The notes below the pieces were generated by a model. The model ran no database searches. It was given only the letters and a program-made list of their open reading frames with translations, and was not told where the DNA came from. The position numbers and the translations under genes were made by a program. Of a stretch of DNA of 49,528 nucleotides, positions 1-8,651 are shown piece after piece. The stretch spans positions 1 through 49,528 of the forward strand of contig NZ_BDJK01000010.1 in NCBI RefSeq assembly GCF_001950255.1, written 5' to 3'. This stretch comes from Carboxydothermus pertinax (GTDB lineage Bacteria; Bacillota; Z-2901; Carboxydothermales; Carboxydothermaceae). The number at the start of each line of letters is the position of its first letter. The first letter of the stretch is position 1.

Positions 1-9
1 TGATGGCAT
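1..9 (-). CDS. possible 5' end of a gene leaving the left edge
   Basis: On the minus strand an AAAGGAG ribosome binding site at 25-19 is followed by three ATG codons (18-16, 15-13 and 9-7). The last has the best spacing (9 nt). Only three codons are visible, so nothing can be said about the product. It would lie downstream of the kor/vor operon, beyond the terminator at 45-82. Confidence 0.3.
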
Positions 10-44
10 ACTCATCATCTCCTTTGTTCTCTATTATACAAAAT

Positions 45-82
45 AAAAAGATAGTAGACTTTTATCTGTCTACTATCTTTTT
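45..82 (-). terminator. intrinsic terminator of the vor operon
   Basis: Perfect 15-bp inverted repeat (AAAAAGATAGTAGAC, 8-nt loop, GTCTACTATCTTTTT) flanked by A and T runs on both sides. It lies about 30 bp past the stop of the gamma-subunit gene on the minus strand. It could act in both directions. Confidence 0.85.
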
Positions 83-112
83 ACCAGTTCCGTTTTGGCC
101 GGGGTTTTCTTT

Positions 113-670
113 TTAAATTAATATTGTTTTGGTTTGCTCTTCTTTTAGGCTATTATAACCTGTTTCTAAAGCTTTTTTATTTACGGCTAAGACTTCGGGT
201 TTATTTTTAAAGATATAGTTTAAATCTTCGATAGCTGTTTTTAAGGAAATTAAATTGGTTACTGCTAAGACTGCTCCTAACATCACCATATTGGAAGCTC
301 GAGATTCGCCAATTTTTAGGGCAAGTTCATTGGCCGGTATCTGATGGATTTGAATATCCTTTTTTACTTCGGGTAGCGAGGTGATAAGCGAGCTATTAAT
401 AAAAAGATGTCCGGCTTTTTTTACTGTGTCTTTAAACTTTATTAAAGAAGGATAGTTCATAGCTACCAAGATATCCGGTTCCGTAACTACTGGTGAGGCA
501 ATAAGCCCTTTTTCCACCACTACACTGCAGTTAGCTGTACCGCCGCGCATTTCCGGTCCGTAGGAAGGTATAAAAGAACTTTTAAATCCTTCTTTAATGG
601 CAGCATGGGCCAAAAGCATACCCATGGCCATAATACCCTGGCCGCCAAAACCGGCAAAGATAAATTCCAT
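113..670 (-). CDS. 2-oxoacid:ferredoxin oxidoreductase, gamma subunit
   Basis: Gamma subunit (185 aa) of a four-subunit, CoA-dependent 2-oxoacid:ferredoxin oxidoreductase that decarboxylates a 2-oxoacid to acyl-CoA and reduces ferredoxin in the cytoplasm. The amino end FAGFGGQGIMAMGMLLAHAA is the family hallmark. I chose the ATG at 670 because AAGGGG sits about 9 nt upstream. The alternative ATG at 703 would overlap the beta gene by 29 bp and adds 11 atypical residues. It is the last gene of the operon that begins with the leucine-type dehydrogenase. That context suggests branched-chain 2-oxoacids as substrate, but 2-oxoglutarate cannot be excluded from sequence. Confidence 0.92.
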   Translation of the reverse strand: MEFIFAGFGGQGIMAMGMLLAHAAIKEGFKSSFIPSYGPEMRGGTANCSVVVEKGLIASPVVTEPDILVAMNYPSLIKFKDTVKKAGHLFINSSLITSLPEVKKDIQIHQIPANELALKIGESRASNMVMLGAVLAVTNLISLKTAIEDLNYIFKNKPEVLAVNKKALETGYNSLKEEQTKTILI

Positions 671-674
671 TTTT

Positions 675-1415
675 CTACACCCCTTCTGGTTTTTTGAATT
701 CACCTAAAGGATAGTACCGGGTCATAACGTCTTTGACGTAATTTAATGCTATAACCGGACTCATTCCCCAGTTGGTAGGGCAGGTGGATAAAATTTCCAC
801 CATGGAAAAACCTAACTCCCTTTTCTGAACGGTAAAAGCGTGTTTAATAGCTTTTTTGGCCTTTACCACTTGACCGGGATCAGTTAAAGAAACTCGGGCG
901 ATATAAGCTGCTCCATCTAAAGTTGCCAGCATTTCAGAAACTTTTAAAGGGAAACCATTTTCTCTTTTTCTTCCTTGCGGGGTGGTGGTGGTTTTTTGCC
1001 CCATTAAAGTAGTAGGAGCCATTTGCCCTCCGGTCATCCCGTAAATTGAGTTGTTGATAAAAATAACCGTAATATTTTCTCCGCGACCGGCAGCATGGAC
1101 TATTTCTCCCATACCAATAGAGGCTAGGTCGCCATCGCCCTGGTAAGTAAAGACTATTCTATCGGGAAGGGAACGCTTAATTCCAGTTGCAACCGCTGGA
1201 GCTCGACCGTGGGCAGCCTGCTGCATGTCAAGGTTAAAGTAGTCATAAGCTAAAACGGAACAGCCAACGGAAGCAACGCCGATGGTTTTTTCCCCTAATC
1301 CCAGTTCATCAATTACCTCAGCGATTAAACGGTGGGCAATGCCGTGGGTGCAGCCGGGACAGTAGTGAAAAGGGGTGGTGGTTAAGCTTTCCGGTCTTGT
1401 TAATATTTGTACCAT
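675..1415 (-). CDS. 2-oxoacid:ferredoxin oxidoreductase, beta (TPP-binding) subunit
   Basis: Thiamine-diphosphate-binding beta subunit (246 aa). Near the amino end is HYCPGCTHGIAHRL, typical of KorB/VorA-type subunits. The TPP/Mg signature starts at GDGDLASIGMGE and ends at the paired Asn in FINNSIYGMTGGQ, with GQMAPTT close behind. The length fits the short beta subunits of four-subunit enzymes. Its start codon overlaps the stop of the alpha gene (shared base 1415), and the gamma gene begins 5 bp after its stop, so translation of the three is probably coupled. Substrate is inferred from the operon, not from the sequence. Confidence 0.95.
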   Translation of the reverse strand: MVQILTRPESLTTTPFHYCPGCTHGIAHRLIAEVIDELGLGEKTIGVASVGCSVLAYDYFNLDMQQAAHGRAPAVATGIKRSLPDRIVFTYQGDGDLASIGMGEIVHAAGRGENITVIFINNSIYGMTGGQMAPTTLMGQKTTTTPQGRKRENGFPLKVSEMLATLDGAAYIARVSLTDPGQVVKAKKAIKHAFTVQKRELGFSMVEILSTCPTNWGMSPVIALNYVKDVMTRYYPLGEFKKPEGV

Positions 1416-2476
1416 TACTTTTCCCTCCCTTCGAAGATTTCCAGGGTTTTGGCGAGGATTTTCTGAGGAGAGGGAACAATACCACCGGCAGTACCGTAAA
1501 AATACACTGGCTTTTGTCCCATTACTGCCCGTTCTACATCTTCTACCATTTGCCCCATACTCATTTCTATTACCATAAAACCCTGACTTTTTAAAACCTT
1601 TTCCCGAATGGTCGCAGAGGGGAACGGCCAGAGGGTTATAGGCCGTATTAAGCCGGCATTTATGCCTTTTTCTTTTAGAAACTCAATTACTTTTAGAGAA
1701 ATTCTTGCGGATGAACCATAAGCCACAAAGAAAAACTCTGCCGACTCATTAATTATTTCTACCCTAACTTCTTTTTCTTCAATTTCCCGGTATTTAGTAA
1801 AGAGCTTTTGGTTGTGCAAATACAATTTTTCCGGGTCAAGGTACAGGGAATTGATGATATTGGGAGTACGGCCTTTTCTCCCCCGGGTGGCCCAGTTTTT
1901 TTCTGGTATGGGATAAGCAGGGACGTAAGGCTTTAAGGTAACCGATTCCATCATTTGTCCAAGTAAACCATCGCCTAAAATCATTACCGGATTGCGGTAA
2001 TAATCTGCAAGATCAAAGGCTAACATCGTATGGTCGTATAACTCCTGTACTGAGGAAGGAGCCAAAACAATTAACCGGTAGTCCCCGTGCCCGCCGCCTT
2101 TGGTAGCCTGGAAGTAATCCGACTGGGAAGGCTGAATGCCCCCAAGACCAGGGCCTCCCCGCATCATATTGACGATTACCGCGGGCAGTTCTGCGCCGGC
2201 AATATAGGAAATTCCTTCCTGCATCAGGCTAATTCCCGGACCAGAAGAAGAAGTCATGGTTCTAACTCCGGCTCCCGCAGCGCCGTACACCATATTAATA
2301 GCTGCAACTTCGCTTTCGGCCTGCAAAAAAATACCTCCCGCTTGGGGAAGATTTTTTGCCAAGTATTCCCCGACTTCGTTTTGCGGCGTTATCGGGTAAC
2401 CGAAATAAACTTTAAGTCCTGCCCTAATGGCCGCTTCCGCCAGCGCTTCATTACCTTTCATTAAAACCGTTTCCAT
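1415..2476 (-). CDS. vorB: 2-oxoacid:ferredoxin oxidoreductase, alpha subunit (VorB-like)
   Basis: Alpha subunit (353 aa) carrying the pyrimidine-binding half of the TPP site. FGYPITPQNEVGEYL lies near residue 25, followed by QAESEVAAINMVYGAAGAG and TSSSGPGISLMQEG, all standard for KorA/VorB. The C-terminal third is the transketolase-C-like domain. Proteins of this type are usually called 3-methyl-2-oxobutanoate dehydrogenase subunit VorB. With a branched-chain amino acid dehydrogenase two genes upstream, oxidation of the 2-oxoacids of Val, Leu and Ile to acyl-CoA plus reduced ferredoxin is the best reading. The gene starts one base after the ferredoxin gene stops. Confidence 0.93.
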   Translation of the reverse strand: METVLMKGNEALAEAAIRAGLKVYFGYPITPQNEVGEYLAKNLPQAGGIFLQAESEVAAINMVYGAAGAGVRTMTSSSGPGISLMQEGISYIAGAELPAVIVNMMRGGPGLGGIQPSQSDYFQATKGGGHGDYRLIVLAPSSVQELYDHTMLAFDLADYYRNPVMILGDGLLGQMMESVTLKPYVPAYPIPEKNWATRGRKGRTPNIINSLYLDPEKLYLHNQKLFTKYREIEEKEVRVEIINESAEFFFVAYGSSARISLKVIEFLKEKGINAGLIRPITLWPFPSATIREKVLKSQGFMVIEMSMGQMVEDVERAVMGQKPVYFYGTAGGIVPSPQKILAKTLEIFEGREK

Positions 2477-2683
2477 TTATTTTCCCTCCAGTCTAACCGT
2501 AATGGCAAGATCCGGGCACATCCGGTAGCAGGTACCGCAGGCAGTGCAGAGCTCCTGGTTAAAAGTTAAGGTGCGGTAACCTTTTTCGTTCAAGTTATCG
2601 GTAAAAGTAATAGCTTGAACCGGGCAGAACTCGACACAAAGGCCACAGGCTTTGCAAAGGTTTTGTTCATAGGTAATTTTCAT
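2477..2683 (-). CDS. 2 x [4Fe-4S] ferredoxin, delta subunit of 2-oxoacid oxidoreductase
   Basis: A 68-residue dicluster ferredoxin. Two CxxCxxCxxxCP motifs are visible: CKACGLCVEFCP (residues 10-21) and CTACGTCYRMCP (residues 46-57). It is the electron-carrying delta subunit and passes electrons from the TPP/Fe-S core to free ferredoxin. It is the first of the four enzyme subunit genes, 18 bp downstream of the dehydrogenase gene and directly adjacent to the alpha gene. Confidence 0.95.
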   Translation of the reverse strand: MKITYEQNLCKACGLCVEFCPVQAITFTDNLNEKGYRTLTFNQELCTACGTCYRMCPDLAITVRLEGK

Positions 2684-2701
2684 CTGGGTTTTAGCCCTCC
2701 T

Positions 2702-3736
2702 TCAACGGTTTAGGCGTTTTTTGGCGTACCTAATAGCTGCTTCCTGAGGGGAAATATTTTGCTCTCGGGCAAGGGTGAGGACTTCTTTTACCTTATGATA
2801 AATAGTTGCCACTTTTTCCCAAACACGGTTTTTGTCATATCCTTCGGGGTTTAATTCTTCGGCTACATTAATAACCCCACCGCCGTTTATAATAAAATCT
2901 GGGGCATATACGATGCCTCTATCCCTTAAAAGGAAGCCATCGGATAATTTAGCAAGCTGGTTATTGGCAGCACCGGCTATAACTTTAACTTTAAGTCGGG
3001 GAATGGTATTTTCATTTAATATTGCCCCTAAGGCACAGGGAGCAAAAATGTCTGCTTCTACCTCATAAATTTTCTCCGGTTCAACAGGAAGGGCCCCAAA
3101 CCGTTCCACAGCTTCTTTCACCCGCTCAGTAAAAATATCGGTAACGATTAATTTGGCTCCCTCGTTATAAAGATGCTCTAAAAGATACATGCCCACGTGT
3201 CCTAAACCTTGCACTGCAACTTTTTTACCTTCTAGAGAAGTGTCGCCAAAGGCTTCTTCTACCGCTGCTTTCATCCCAACATATACGCCATAAGCAGTAA
3301 AAGGAGATGGATCACCGCTTTTAGCAGGAAGACCTACCACGTAAGGGGTATGCTTATAAACTTCTAACATGTCGGCTGGGGAAATCCCCACGTCTTCAGC
3401 GGTATAATATTTCCCCCCCAAGGAGTTTACTGCTTCGGCAAAACGGGCAAATAATTCCGGGGATTTATCGGTGCGTGGATCTCCGATAATAACTGCTTTA
3501 CCTCCGCCGAGATTTAAGCCCATGGCGGAGTTTTTATAGGTCATACCTTCAGCCAGTCTCAAAACATCGGTTAAAGCTTCGTTTTCGTTGTTATAAAACC
3601 ACATCCGACATCCGCCCAGGGCCGGACCCAATTCAGTACTGTGAACTGCAATTATTGCCTTAAAATTGGTTTTATCATCCGAGGCAAAAACTACCCATTC
3701 ATACCCCTGGTAATTTTCTTTCTTGCTAATTTCCAT
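2702..3736 (-). CDS. leucine/branched-chain amino acid dehydrogenase (Glu/Leu/Phe/Val family)
   Basis: NAD(P)-dependent oxidative deaminase (344 aa) giving the 2-oxoacid, ammonia and NAD(P)H. The substrate-binding region ELGPALGGCRMW and the catalytic lysine motif LNLGGGKAVIIGDP are clear, followed by the dinucleotide fold VAVQGLGHVGMYLLEHL. Its length matches leucine and phenylalanine dehydrogenases rather than the longer glutamate dehydrogenases. As first gene of the operon it would feed branched-chain 2-oxoacids to the ferredoxin oxidoreductase downstream, much as bcd precedes bkd genes in Bacillus. Transcription probably starts at the sigma-54 promoter 37 bp upstream. Leu versus Val versus Phe preference cannot be settled here. 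Confidence 0.9.
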   Translation of the reverse strand: MEISKKENYQGYEWVVFASDDKTNFKAIIAVHSTELGPALGGCRMWFYNNENEALTDVLRLAEGMTYKNSAMGLNLGGGKAVIIGDPRTDKSPELFARFAEAVNSLGGKYYTAEDVGISPADMLEVYKHTPYVVGLPAKSGDPSPFTAYGVYVGMKAAVEEAFGDTSLEGKKVAVQGLGHVGMYLLEHLYNEGAKLIVTDIFTERVKEAVERFGALPVEPEKIYEVEADIFAPCALGAILNENTIPRLKVKVIAGAANNQLAKLSDGFLLRDRGIVYAPDFIINGGGVINVAEELNPEGYDKNRVWEKVATIYHKVKEVLTLAREQNISPQEAAIRYAKKRLNR

Positions 3737-3772
3737 CTTTTACCCTCCTCTTTGAAATTTTAAAATTTCCAA

Positions 3773-3800
3773 TAAAAAAGACACGCAAAAAGCGTGCCAA
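3773..3800 (-). promoter_or_regulatory. sigma-54 (-24/-12) promoter of the dehydrogenase/vor operon
   Basis: Read on the minus strand, TTGGCACGCTTTTTGC (3800-3785) matches the sigma-54 consensus YTGGCACG-N4-TTGC. The GG is at 3798/3797 and the GC at 3786/3785, exactly 12 bp apart. The predicted start is near 3773, leaving a 37-nt leader before the ATG at 3736. The gene just upstream encodes a sigma-54 activator. A short palindrome (TTCCGGAA, 3862-3869) and an imperfect TTTTCAT/ATGAGAAAA repeat near 3839-3857 could be activator sites, but this is speculative. Confidence 0.85.
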
Positions 3801-3878
3801 AAGATTTCAGAAATTTTAAATTATATTACAGGAAAAGGTTTTCATAAGATGAGAAAAATACTTCCGGAAAAAATATAC

Positions 3879-5897
3879 CTATTCGAGGTCCAGCTCTTTT
3901 AATTTATTATATAAACTCCGGGGAGTGATGCCTAAAAGTTGAGCAGCCTTGGTTTTGTTGTACCGGGTTTTTTCCAAAGCTTCTTTTATTACTGACTTTT
4001 CAAATTCCCGGGTAAGCCGTTTTAAGTTTAAATCGGTATAATCCTTGGGAAGGGAAGATGTTTCCTGGGTTTCTTCAAAAAGTTTTGGCAAATGTTCTCG
4101 CTTTAACTGGTTTTCCGCCAGGGATATTTTAAGCATGGCTCGACCTAAATAATTTTCCAGTTCCCGAATATTTCCTGGCCAGGAGTAGCTCATGAGGTAG
4201 CGAAATACTTCCGGGTCGATAAACTTAATGTTGCGACCGTATTCCCGGTTTAACTTGTGGACGATGGCATAGGTCAAAGCCGGTATATCACTTTTTCTTT
4301 CCCTAAGGGACGGAAGATGGATGGGGATTACATTTACTCGGTAATACAGGTCTTCGCGAAAGGTTTTCTTTTTTACCGCTTCCTCAAGGTTTAAGTTAGT
4401 TGCGGCGATAATCCGGACGTCTATGGGAATTGGATGATTTTCTCCTACTTTCACTATTTCTTTTTCCTGGAGGACCCGTAAAAGTTTAGCCTGAAGATTG
4501 ATAGAGAGGGTACCGATTTCATCTAAAAAGAGGGTGCCCCCGTTTGCTTCTTCGAAAACCCCCTTTTTCCCTCCTTTACGGGCCCCGGTAAAAGCTCCCT
4601 CAGTATAACCAAAAAGTTCACTTTCCAAAAGACTTTCCGAAAGAGCTGCACAGTTTATCCGGATAAACGGTTTATTGGCCCGGGGGCTCTGGTTGTGGAT
4701 AGCATGGGCAAAAAGTTCTTTGCCGGTTCCCGATTCTCCTCTTAAAAGAACGGTGGCGGAAGTTTGGGCAGCTAATTTTGCCAGGTCAATAGCTGACAAA
4801 AGCAAGGGGTGTTCACCCACTATATCACTGAAGCTGTAGCGGGAACCGGTAGCCAGGGAGCGCTTTAACCGGTCAACTTCTTCGGTTAAACGTCTTAATT
4901 CGGACACATCATGGATTACCGCAACGCTTCCCTTTAATTCGTCGTTGACGATTATGGGAGCGGCATTAACCACTACTTCTCTTTTTAAGGGACCCACTTT
5001 CATTGTAATGTTTTTTACCGGGCGTTTTTCTTTAAGGACTTTAAAGTGAACGCTTTCTCCTTCGGCTATGTCGACGGTAGCAGGTTTACCTATTACCTCT
5101 TTTTCTGTAAGACCTGTTAGTTCAGTATAAGCTTTATTAATCAATATCCCATAACCCCGTTTGTCTACCACCGAGATGGCATCCTGAGTAGAATCAATTA
5201 TTGACGTTAACAGGGTTTTAATCTGGTGGAGGTTGGTTAATTCTTCGGCTAACTGCTGTATTTCGGTAATATCCTTAAAAATGGCAACCGCCCCAATTAC
5301 TTCTCCGAATTCGTTGATTACCGGTACGCGGCTGGTAATGATTTTAGCAGTTCCTAAATCTTGAAACTGGTTAAGTTCAGTTTTTCCGGTCTTTAAAACT
5401 ACGGGAAGACGGGTATTGGGGATAACGTCCAAAGCAAATTTTCCTAGAGCTTCTTTGCGGCTTGTTCCGGTAATTTTTTCCGCGGCACTGTTAAACCAGG
5501 TGATGATTCCTTCTTTGTTTACGGCAATTAAACCATCGTGGGCGGAGTTTATTATTGCTTCTAGTTCCTGCTGTTGATAAAAAAGTTCATCGGCTAAAGA
5601 GATAAAAAGTTTGGCAATATAACCGCTTAAATAAGGTATCTTCTTATTTTGGCTTTTAAGAATTTCTTCTACTTCCGGATCTCCGGTAGTGTCAATTATT
5701 AAGTTTGGTGACAAATTTAGGCCTTCCTCTAAGGTGATGAAAACCGGGATATTTAAATCCTGAGCGACCCTAATCCCTAAAGCTTTGGGATTTTTCTCAA
5801 CGGCCACAAGCTTTAGATTAGTTCTTTTCCCAAGAATTTTTAAAAACCTGGTACCGCCTTGACCTAAGCCTAAGAGAAGAATCTTAATTATTTCCAT
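3879..5897 (-). CDS. sigma-54-dependent activator with Rossmann-like and PAS domains (BkdR-like)
   Basis: Enhancer-binding protein of 672 aa. Residues 1-100 look like a dinucleotide-binding Rossmann fold (KILLLGLGQGG, then an acidic residue ending the second strand at LVAVEKN). Two PAS domains follow (about 110-215 and 225-340). The AAA+ domain has Walker A GESGTGKE, the sigma-54 contact loop GAFTGA and Walker B GGTLFLDEIG. A Fis-type helix-turn-helix ends the protein (NKTKAAQLLGITPRSLYNKL). It lies just upstream of a sigma-54 promoter serving the dehydrogenase/vor operon, paralleling Bacillus BkdR. A nucleotide- or redox-sensing role for the Rossmann domain is inference. Confidence 0.93.
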   Translation of the reverse strand: MEIIKILLLGLGQGGTRFLKILGKRTNLKLVAVEKNPKALGIRVAQDLNIPVFITLEEGLNLSPNLIIDTTGDPEVEEILKSQNKKIPYLSGYIAKLFISLADELFYQQQELEAIINSAHDGLIAVNKEGIITWFNSAAEKITGTSRKEALGKFALDVIPNTRLPVVLKTGKTELNQFQDLGTAKIITSRVPVINEFGEVIGAVAIFKDITEIQQLAEELTNLHQIKTLLTSIIDSTQDAISVVDKRGYGILINKAYTELTGLTEKEVIGKPATVDIAEGESVHFKVLKEKRPVKNITMKVGPLKREVVVNAAPIIVNDELKGSVAVIHDVSELRRLTEEVDRLKRSLATGSRYSFSDIVGEHPLLLSAIDLAKLAAQTSATVLLRGESGTGKELFAHAIHNQSPRANKPFIRINCAALSESLLESELFGYTEGAFTGARKGGKKGVFEEANGGTLFLDEIGTLSINLQAKLLRVLQEKEIVKVGENHPIPIDVRIIAATNLNLEEAVKKKTFREDLYYRVNVIPIHLPSLRERKSDIPALTYAIVHKLNREYGRNIKFIDPEVFRYLMSYSWPGNIRELENYLGRAMLKISLAENQLKREHLPKLFEETQETSSLPKDYTDLNLKRLTREFEKSVIKEALEKTRYNKTKAAQLLGITPRSLYNKLKELDLE

Positions 5898-6041
5898 GCT
5901 CTCACCTGTTTTATTTCTTAATCTTTAGCATTTAATATATTCGCCAAAAAAATCTTTAAACCTTTATTTGCTACTAAAGACTTGCATAGGGATTTAAAGT
6001 GGGGGTAAGATGTTTTTAGAAGTATTTTTGGAGGCGAGAAA

Positions 6042-7289
6042 ATGAAAATTATCGATGCAGTTTTTGCGCCAGGACTTACCGGTTTTTATTTTGACGACCA
6101 AGAGGCTATTAAAAAGGGGGCAGTACATAACGGGTTCTGGTATGAAGGAGAACCTAAAACTCCCGGATTTAAACGAATTCGTCAGAAAGGCGAATCGATT
6201 TTGGTAATGCTTGTTCTGGACAATGGGGAAGTGGCTTGTGGCGATTGTGCCGCTGTTCAGTACTCCGGAGCCGGAGGCCGGGATCCCCTTTTTACCGCCC
6301 AGGAGTTTATGCCGTTTTTGGAAAAAGAAATACGCCCTAAGCTTATTGGCCAGGAGTTAAAGAGTTTTCGAAAGCTTGCTCATTATTTTGACCGGGAGCT
6401 AAACTTTCAAGGTGAGCTCCTCCATACTGCTCTGAGGTATGGTATTACCCAAGCGTTATTAGATGCTGTAGCAAAGGCGCAAAGAAAACTAATGGCGGAA
6501 GTGATAGCGGAAGAATATCAATTACCTGTAATTCCGGAGCCGGTACCAATATTTGTGCAAACCGGCGATGATCTTTATACCAATGCGGATAAAGCCATCA
6601 TTAAAAGAGCCGATGTTTTGCCCCATGCCCTTATTAATAACATTGAAGAAAAACTGGGAAGGCAGGGGGAAAAGCTTTTATCGTACCTAACCTGGCTTAA
6701 AAAGAGAATAGTTGAGCTGGCAGGGGATGAATACCGTCCGGTGATTCATATTGATGTTTACGGTACCATAGGGTTAATTTTTGCCAATGATCTTACGAAA
6801 ATTGCCGACTACCTTTCAACTTTAAGCCTGATGGCAGCGCCCTTTAGGCTTAGAATTGAAGGGCCGGTAGATATGGGAAGCCTTTGGGGACAAATAGAAG
6901 CTTTAGCTAAACTTCGGGAAATAATTGACCAAAAAGGTATTCCCGTAGAGATCGTAGCCGACGAATGGTGCAATACGTTAGAAGATATTCGACTGTTTGT
7001 GGATCATAAAGCAGGACACATGGTCCAGATCAAAACTCCCGATTTAGGGGGAATTAACAATACGGTCGAAGCGGTACTCTACGCTAAAGAAAGGGGTGTA
7101 GGAGCGTATCTTGGTGGTACCTGTAACGAAACAGACCGCTCAGCTCAAGTATCGGTGCATCTGGCGCTAGCAACTCGCCCGGACCAGATGCTGGCAAAGC
7201 CGGGGATGGGATTAGATGAAGGATTAATGATTGTTTATAATGAAATGCAGCGGGCAATTGCCCTTTTAAAGAGGCGAGGAGGTAATTAA
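6042..7289 (+). CDS. mal: methylaspartate ammonia-lyase
   Basis: Interconverts L-threo-3-methylaspartate and mesaconate plus ammonia (enolase superfamily). The 415-residue length fits the family. The known metal ligands of the clostridial enzyme line up at the same numbers: Asp238 (IHIDVYG), Glu273 (RIEGPVD) and Asp307 (VADEWCN). The catalytic lysine is Lys331 (VQIKTPDLGG) and the other base is His195 (DVLPHALINN). The ATG is preceded by GGAGG. It is immediately followed (no gap) by an AtuA-like gene and a DUF4387 gene. The glutamate mutase genes that supply methylaspartate in glutamate fermenters are not in this window. Confidence 0.95.
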   Translation: MKIIDAVFAPGLTGFYFDDQEAIKKGAVHNGFWYEGEPKTPGFKRIRQKGESILVMLVLDNGEVACGDCAAVQYSGAGGRDPLFTAQEFMPFLEKEIRPKLIGQELKSFRKLAHYFDRELNFQGELLHTALRYGITQALLDAVAKAQRKLMAEVIAEEYQLPVIPEPVPIFVQTGDDLYTNADKAIIKRADVLPHALINNIEEKLGRQGEKLLSYLTWLKKRIVELAGDEYRPVIHIDVYGTIGLIFANDLTKIADYLSTLSLMAAPFRLRIEGPVDMGSLWGQIEALAKLREIIDQKGIPVEIVADEWCNTLEDIRLFVDHKAGHMVQIKTPDLGGINNTVEAVLYAKERGVGAYLGGTCNETDRSAQVSVHLALATRPDQMLAKPGMGLDEGLMIVYNEMQRAIALLKRRGGN

Positions 7290-8648
7290 ATGGAAAAGGT
7301 GAAAATATTATCCCCTACCGCTATTTTGGGATACGGCTTTCCGGTAAAATCTTTTGAAGCGGGCCTTAATAAAAGACCAGATGTTATTGCTGTTGATGCC
7401 GGCTCGGTAGACCCCGGGCCGTACTATTTAGGGGCTGGAAAATCTTTCACCCAGAGGGCTGCGGTTAAAAGAGATCTTTATTATATGCTTAAAGCTTCGG
7501 CTGAGCTAAAAATTCCGGTTTTAATTGGTACTGCCGGTGGAGCCGGCGGTAGGGTTCACCTTATGGAGGTAGTAGAAATTATTCAAGAACTGGCTTCCGA
7601 AAATAAACTTTCATTTAAGATGGCGGTTATCGATACCGAAATAGATAAAGAATGGTTAAAAGAGAAGGTAAGTCACGGTAAAACAAAACCTTTAGGAAAC
7701 CTTCCGGATTTAACTGTCCAAGAAGTAGAGGAAGCAGTACGGATAGTTGCCCAGGCGGGGATGGAGCCGTTTATAAAAGCGCTTGAAGCGGGTAGTCAAG
7801 TAATTGTAGCGGGAAGAGCTTTTGACCCGGCGGTTTTTGCCGCGTATCCCGTAGCCCAGGGTTTTGATGTGGGGTTATCTTTACATTTAGGCAAAATCTT
7901 AGAATGCGCCGCCATTGCTACTGAACCGGGAAGTGGCAGTGATTGTCTGATGGGTGAAATTGACCTGGAAGGTTTTGTGGTTTACCCTTTAAATCCCGAA
8001 CGGCGGGCAACCCCTCTCTCGGTATCTGCCCATTCTCTTTACGAAAAAACCAGCCCCTTCGAGTTGCATGGTCCAGGAGGTAAACTCGATCTAGCGCAGG
8101 TGAACTTTCAAGCAGTGGATGACCGGACGGTTAGGGTCACTGGTACCAAATTTATTAAAACCCCAGAATACTGGCTAAAAATAGAAGGGGTAAAAAGAGT
8201 TGGTTTTCGGGCTATTAGTATTGCTGGAAGTAGAGACCCCAAATTTATTGAAAACTTTCGGGAAATAGCTCTGGGGGTGAAAAAACGGGTAGAAGATAAT
8301 TTTCCTGAGCTTAAAGGAAAGTATTATCTAAACTTTATTCCTTACGGGATAAATGGGGTTATGGGCGAATTGGAGCCGGAAAATAAACTTTCCCATGAAA
8401 TTGGCATTGTGATGGATGTGGTGGCAGAAGACAAAAATACTGCCGAGCAAATTTTAAGCTTTGCCCGCAGTACCATGCTCCATTATGGTTTTCCTGGGCG
8501 CATCTCCACTGCAGGTAACCTTGCTTTTCCTTTTTCGCCGTCGGATATTCCGGTAGGAGATGTTTATAATTTTTCCATCCACCATTTAGTGGAAGTAGAT
8601 AACCCGGAAATTCTTTTTCCCGTTGAATACTTTGAAGTAGGGGGGTAA
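7290..8648 (+). CDS. AtuA-like acyclic terpene utilization family protein (DUF1446)
   Basis: A 452-residue protein of the AtuA/DUF1446 family. Recognised features are the early VDAGSVDPGPYYLG segment, GTAGGAGGRVH near residue 85, and VAGRAFDPAVFAA near residue 175, followed by a ferredoxin-like carboxyl half. The family takes its name from a terpene degradation cluster in Pseudomonas, but its catalytic activity is not established to my knowledge. The ATG directly follows the ammonia-lyase stop with AGGAGG in the preceding codons, so the two are translated together. Context suggests a step on mesaconate, methylaspartate or a related C5 acid. That is inference. Confidence 0.85.
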   Translation: MEKVKILSPTAILGYGFPVKSFEAGLNKRPDVIAVDAGSVDPGPYYLGAGKSFTQRAAVKRDLYYMLKASAELKIPVLIGTAGGAGGRVHLMEVVEIIQELASENKLSFKMAVIDTEIDKEWLKEKVSHGKTKPLGNLPDLTVQEVEEAVRIVAQAGMEPFIKALEAGSQVIVAGRAFDPAVFAAYPVAQGFDVGLSLHLGKILECAAIATEPGSGSDCLMGEIDLEGFVVYPLNPERRATPLSVSAHSLYEKTSPFELHGPGGKLDLAQVNFQAVDDRTVRVTGTKFIKTPEYWLKIEGVKRVGFRAISIAGSRDPKFIENFREIALGVKKRVEDNFPELKGKYYLNFIPYGINGVMGELEPENKLSHEIGIVMDVVAEDKNTAEQILSFARSTMLHYGFPGRISTAGNLAFPFSPSDIPVGDVYNFSIHHLVEVDNPEILFPVEYFEVGG

Positions 8649-8651
8649 TGG

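Noticed and set aside
3784-3802. GGCACGC/GCGTGTC hairpin with adjacent T run on the minus strand, resembling a terminator
   Set aside because: The same bases match the sigma-54 -24/-12 consensus with exact spacing, and an activator gene is adjacent. The stem is short with an A-C mismatch, so the promoter reading is preferred.
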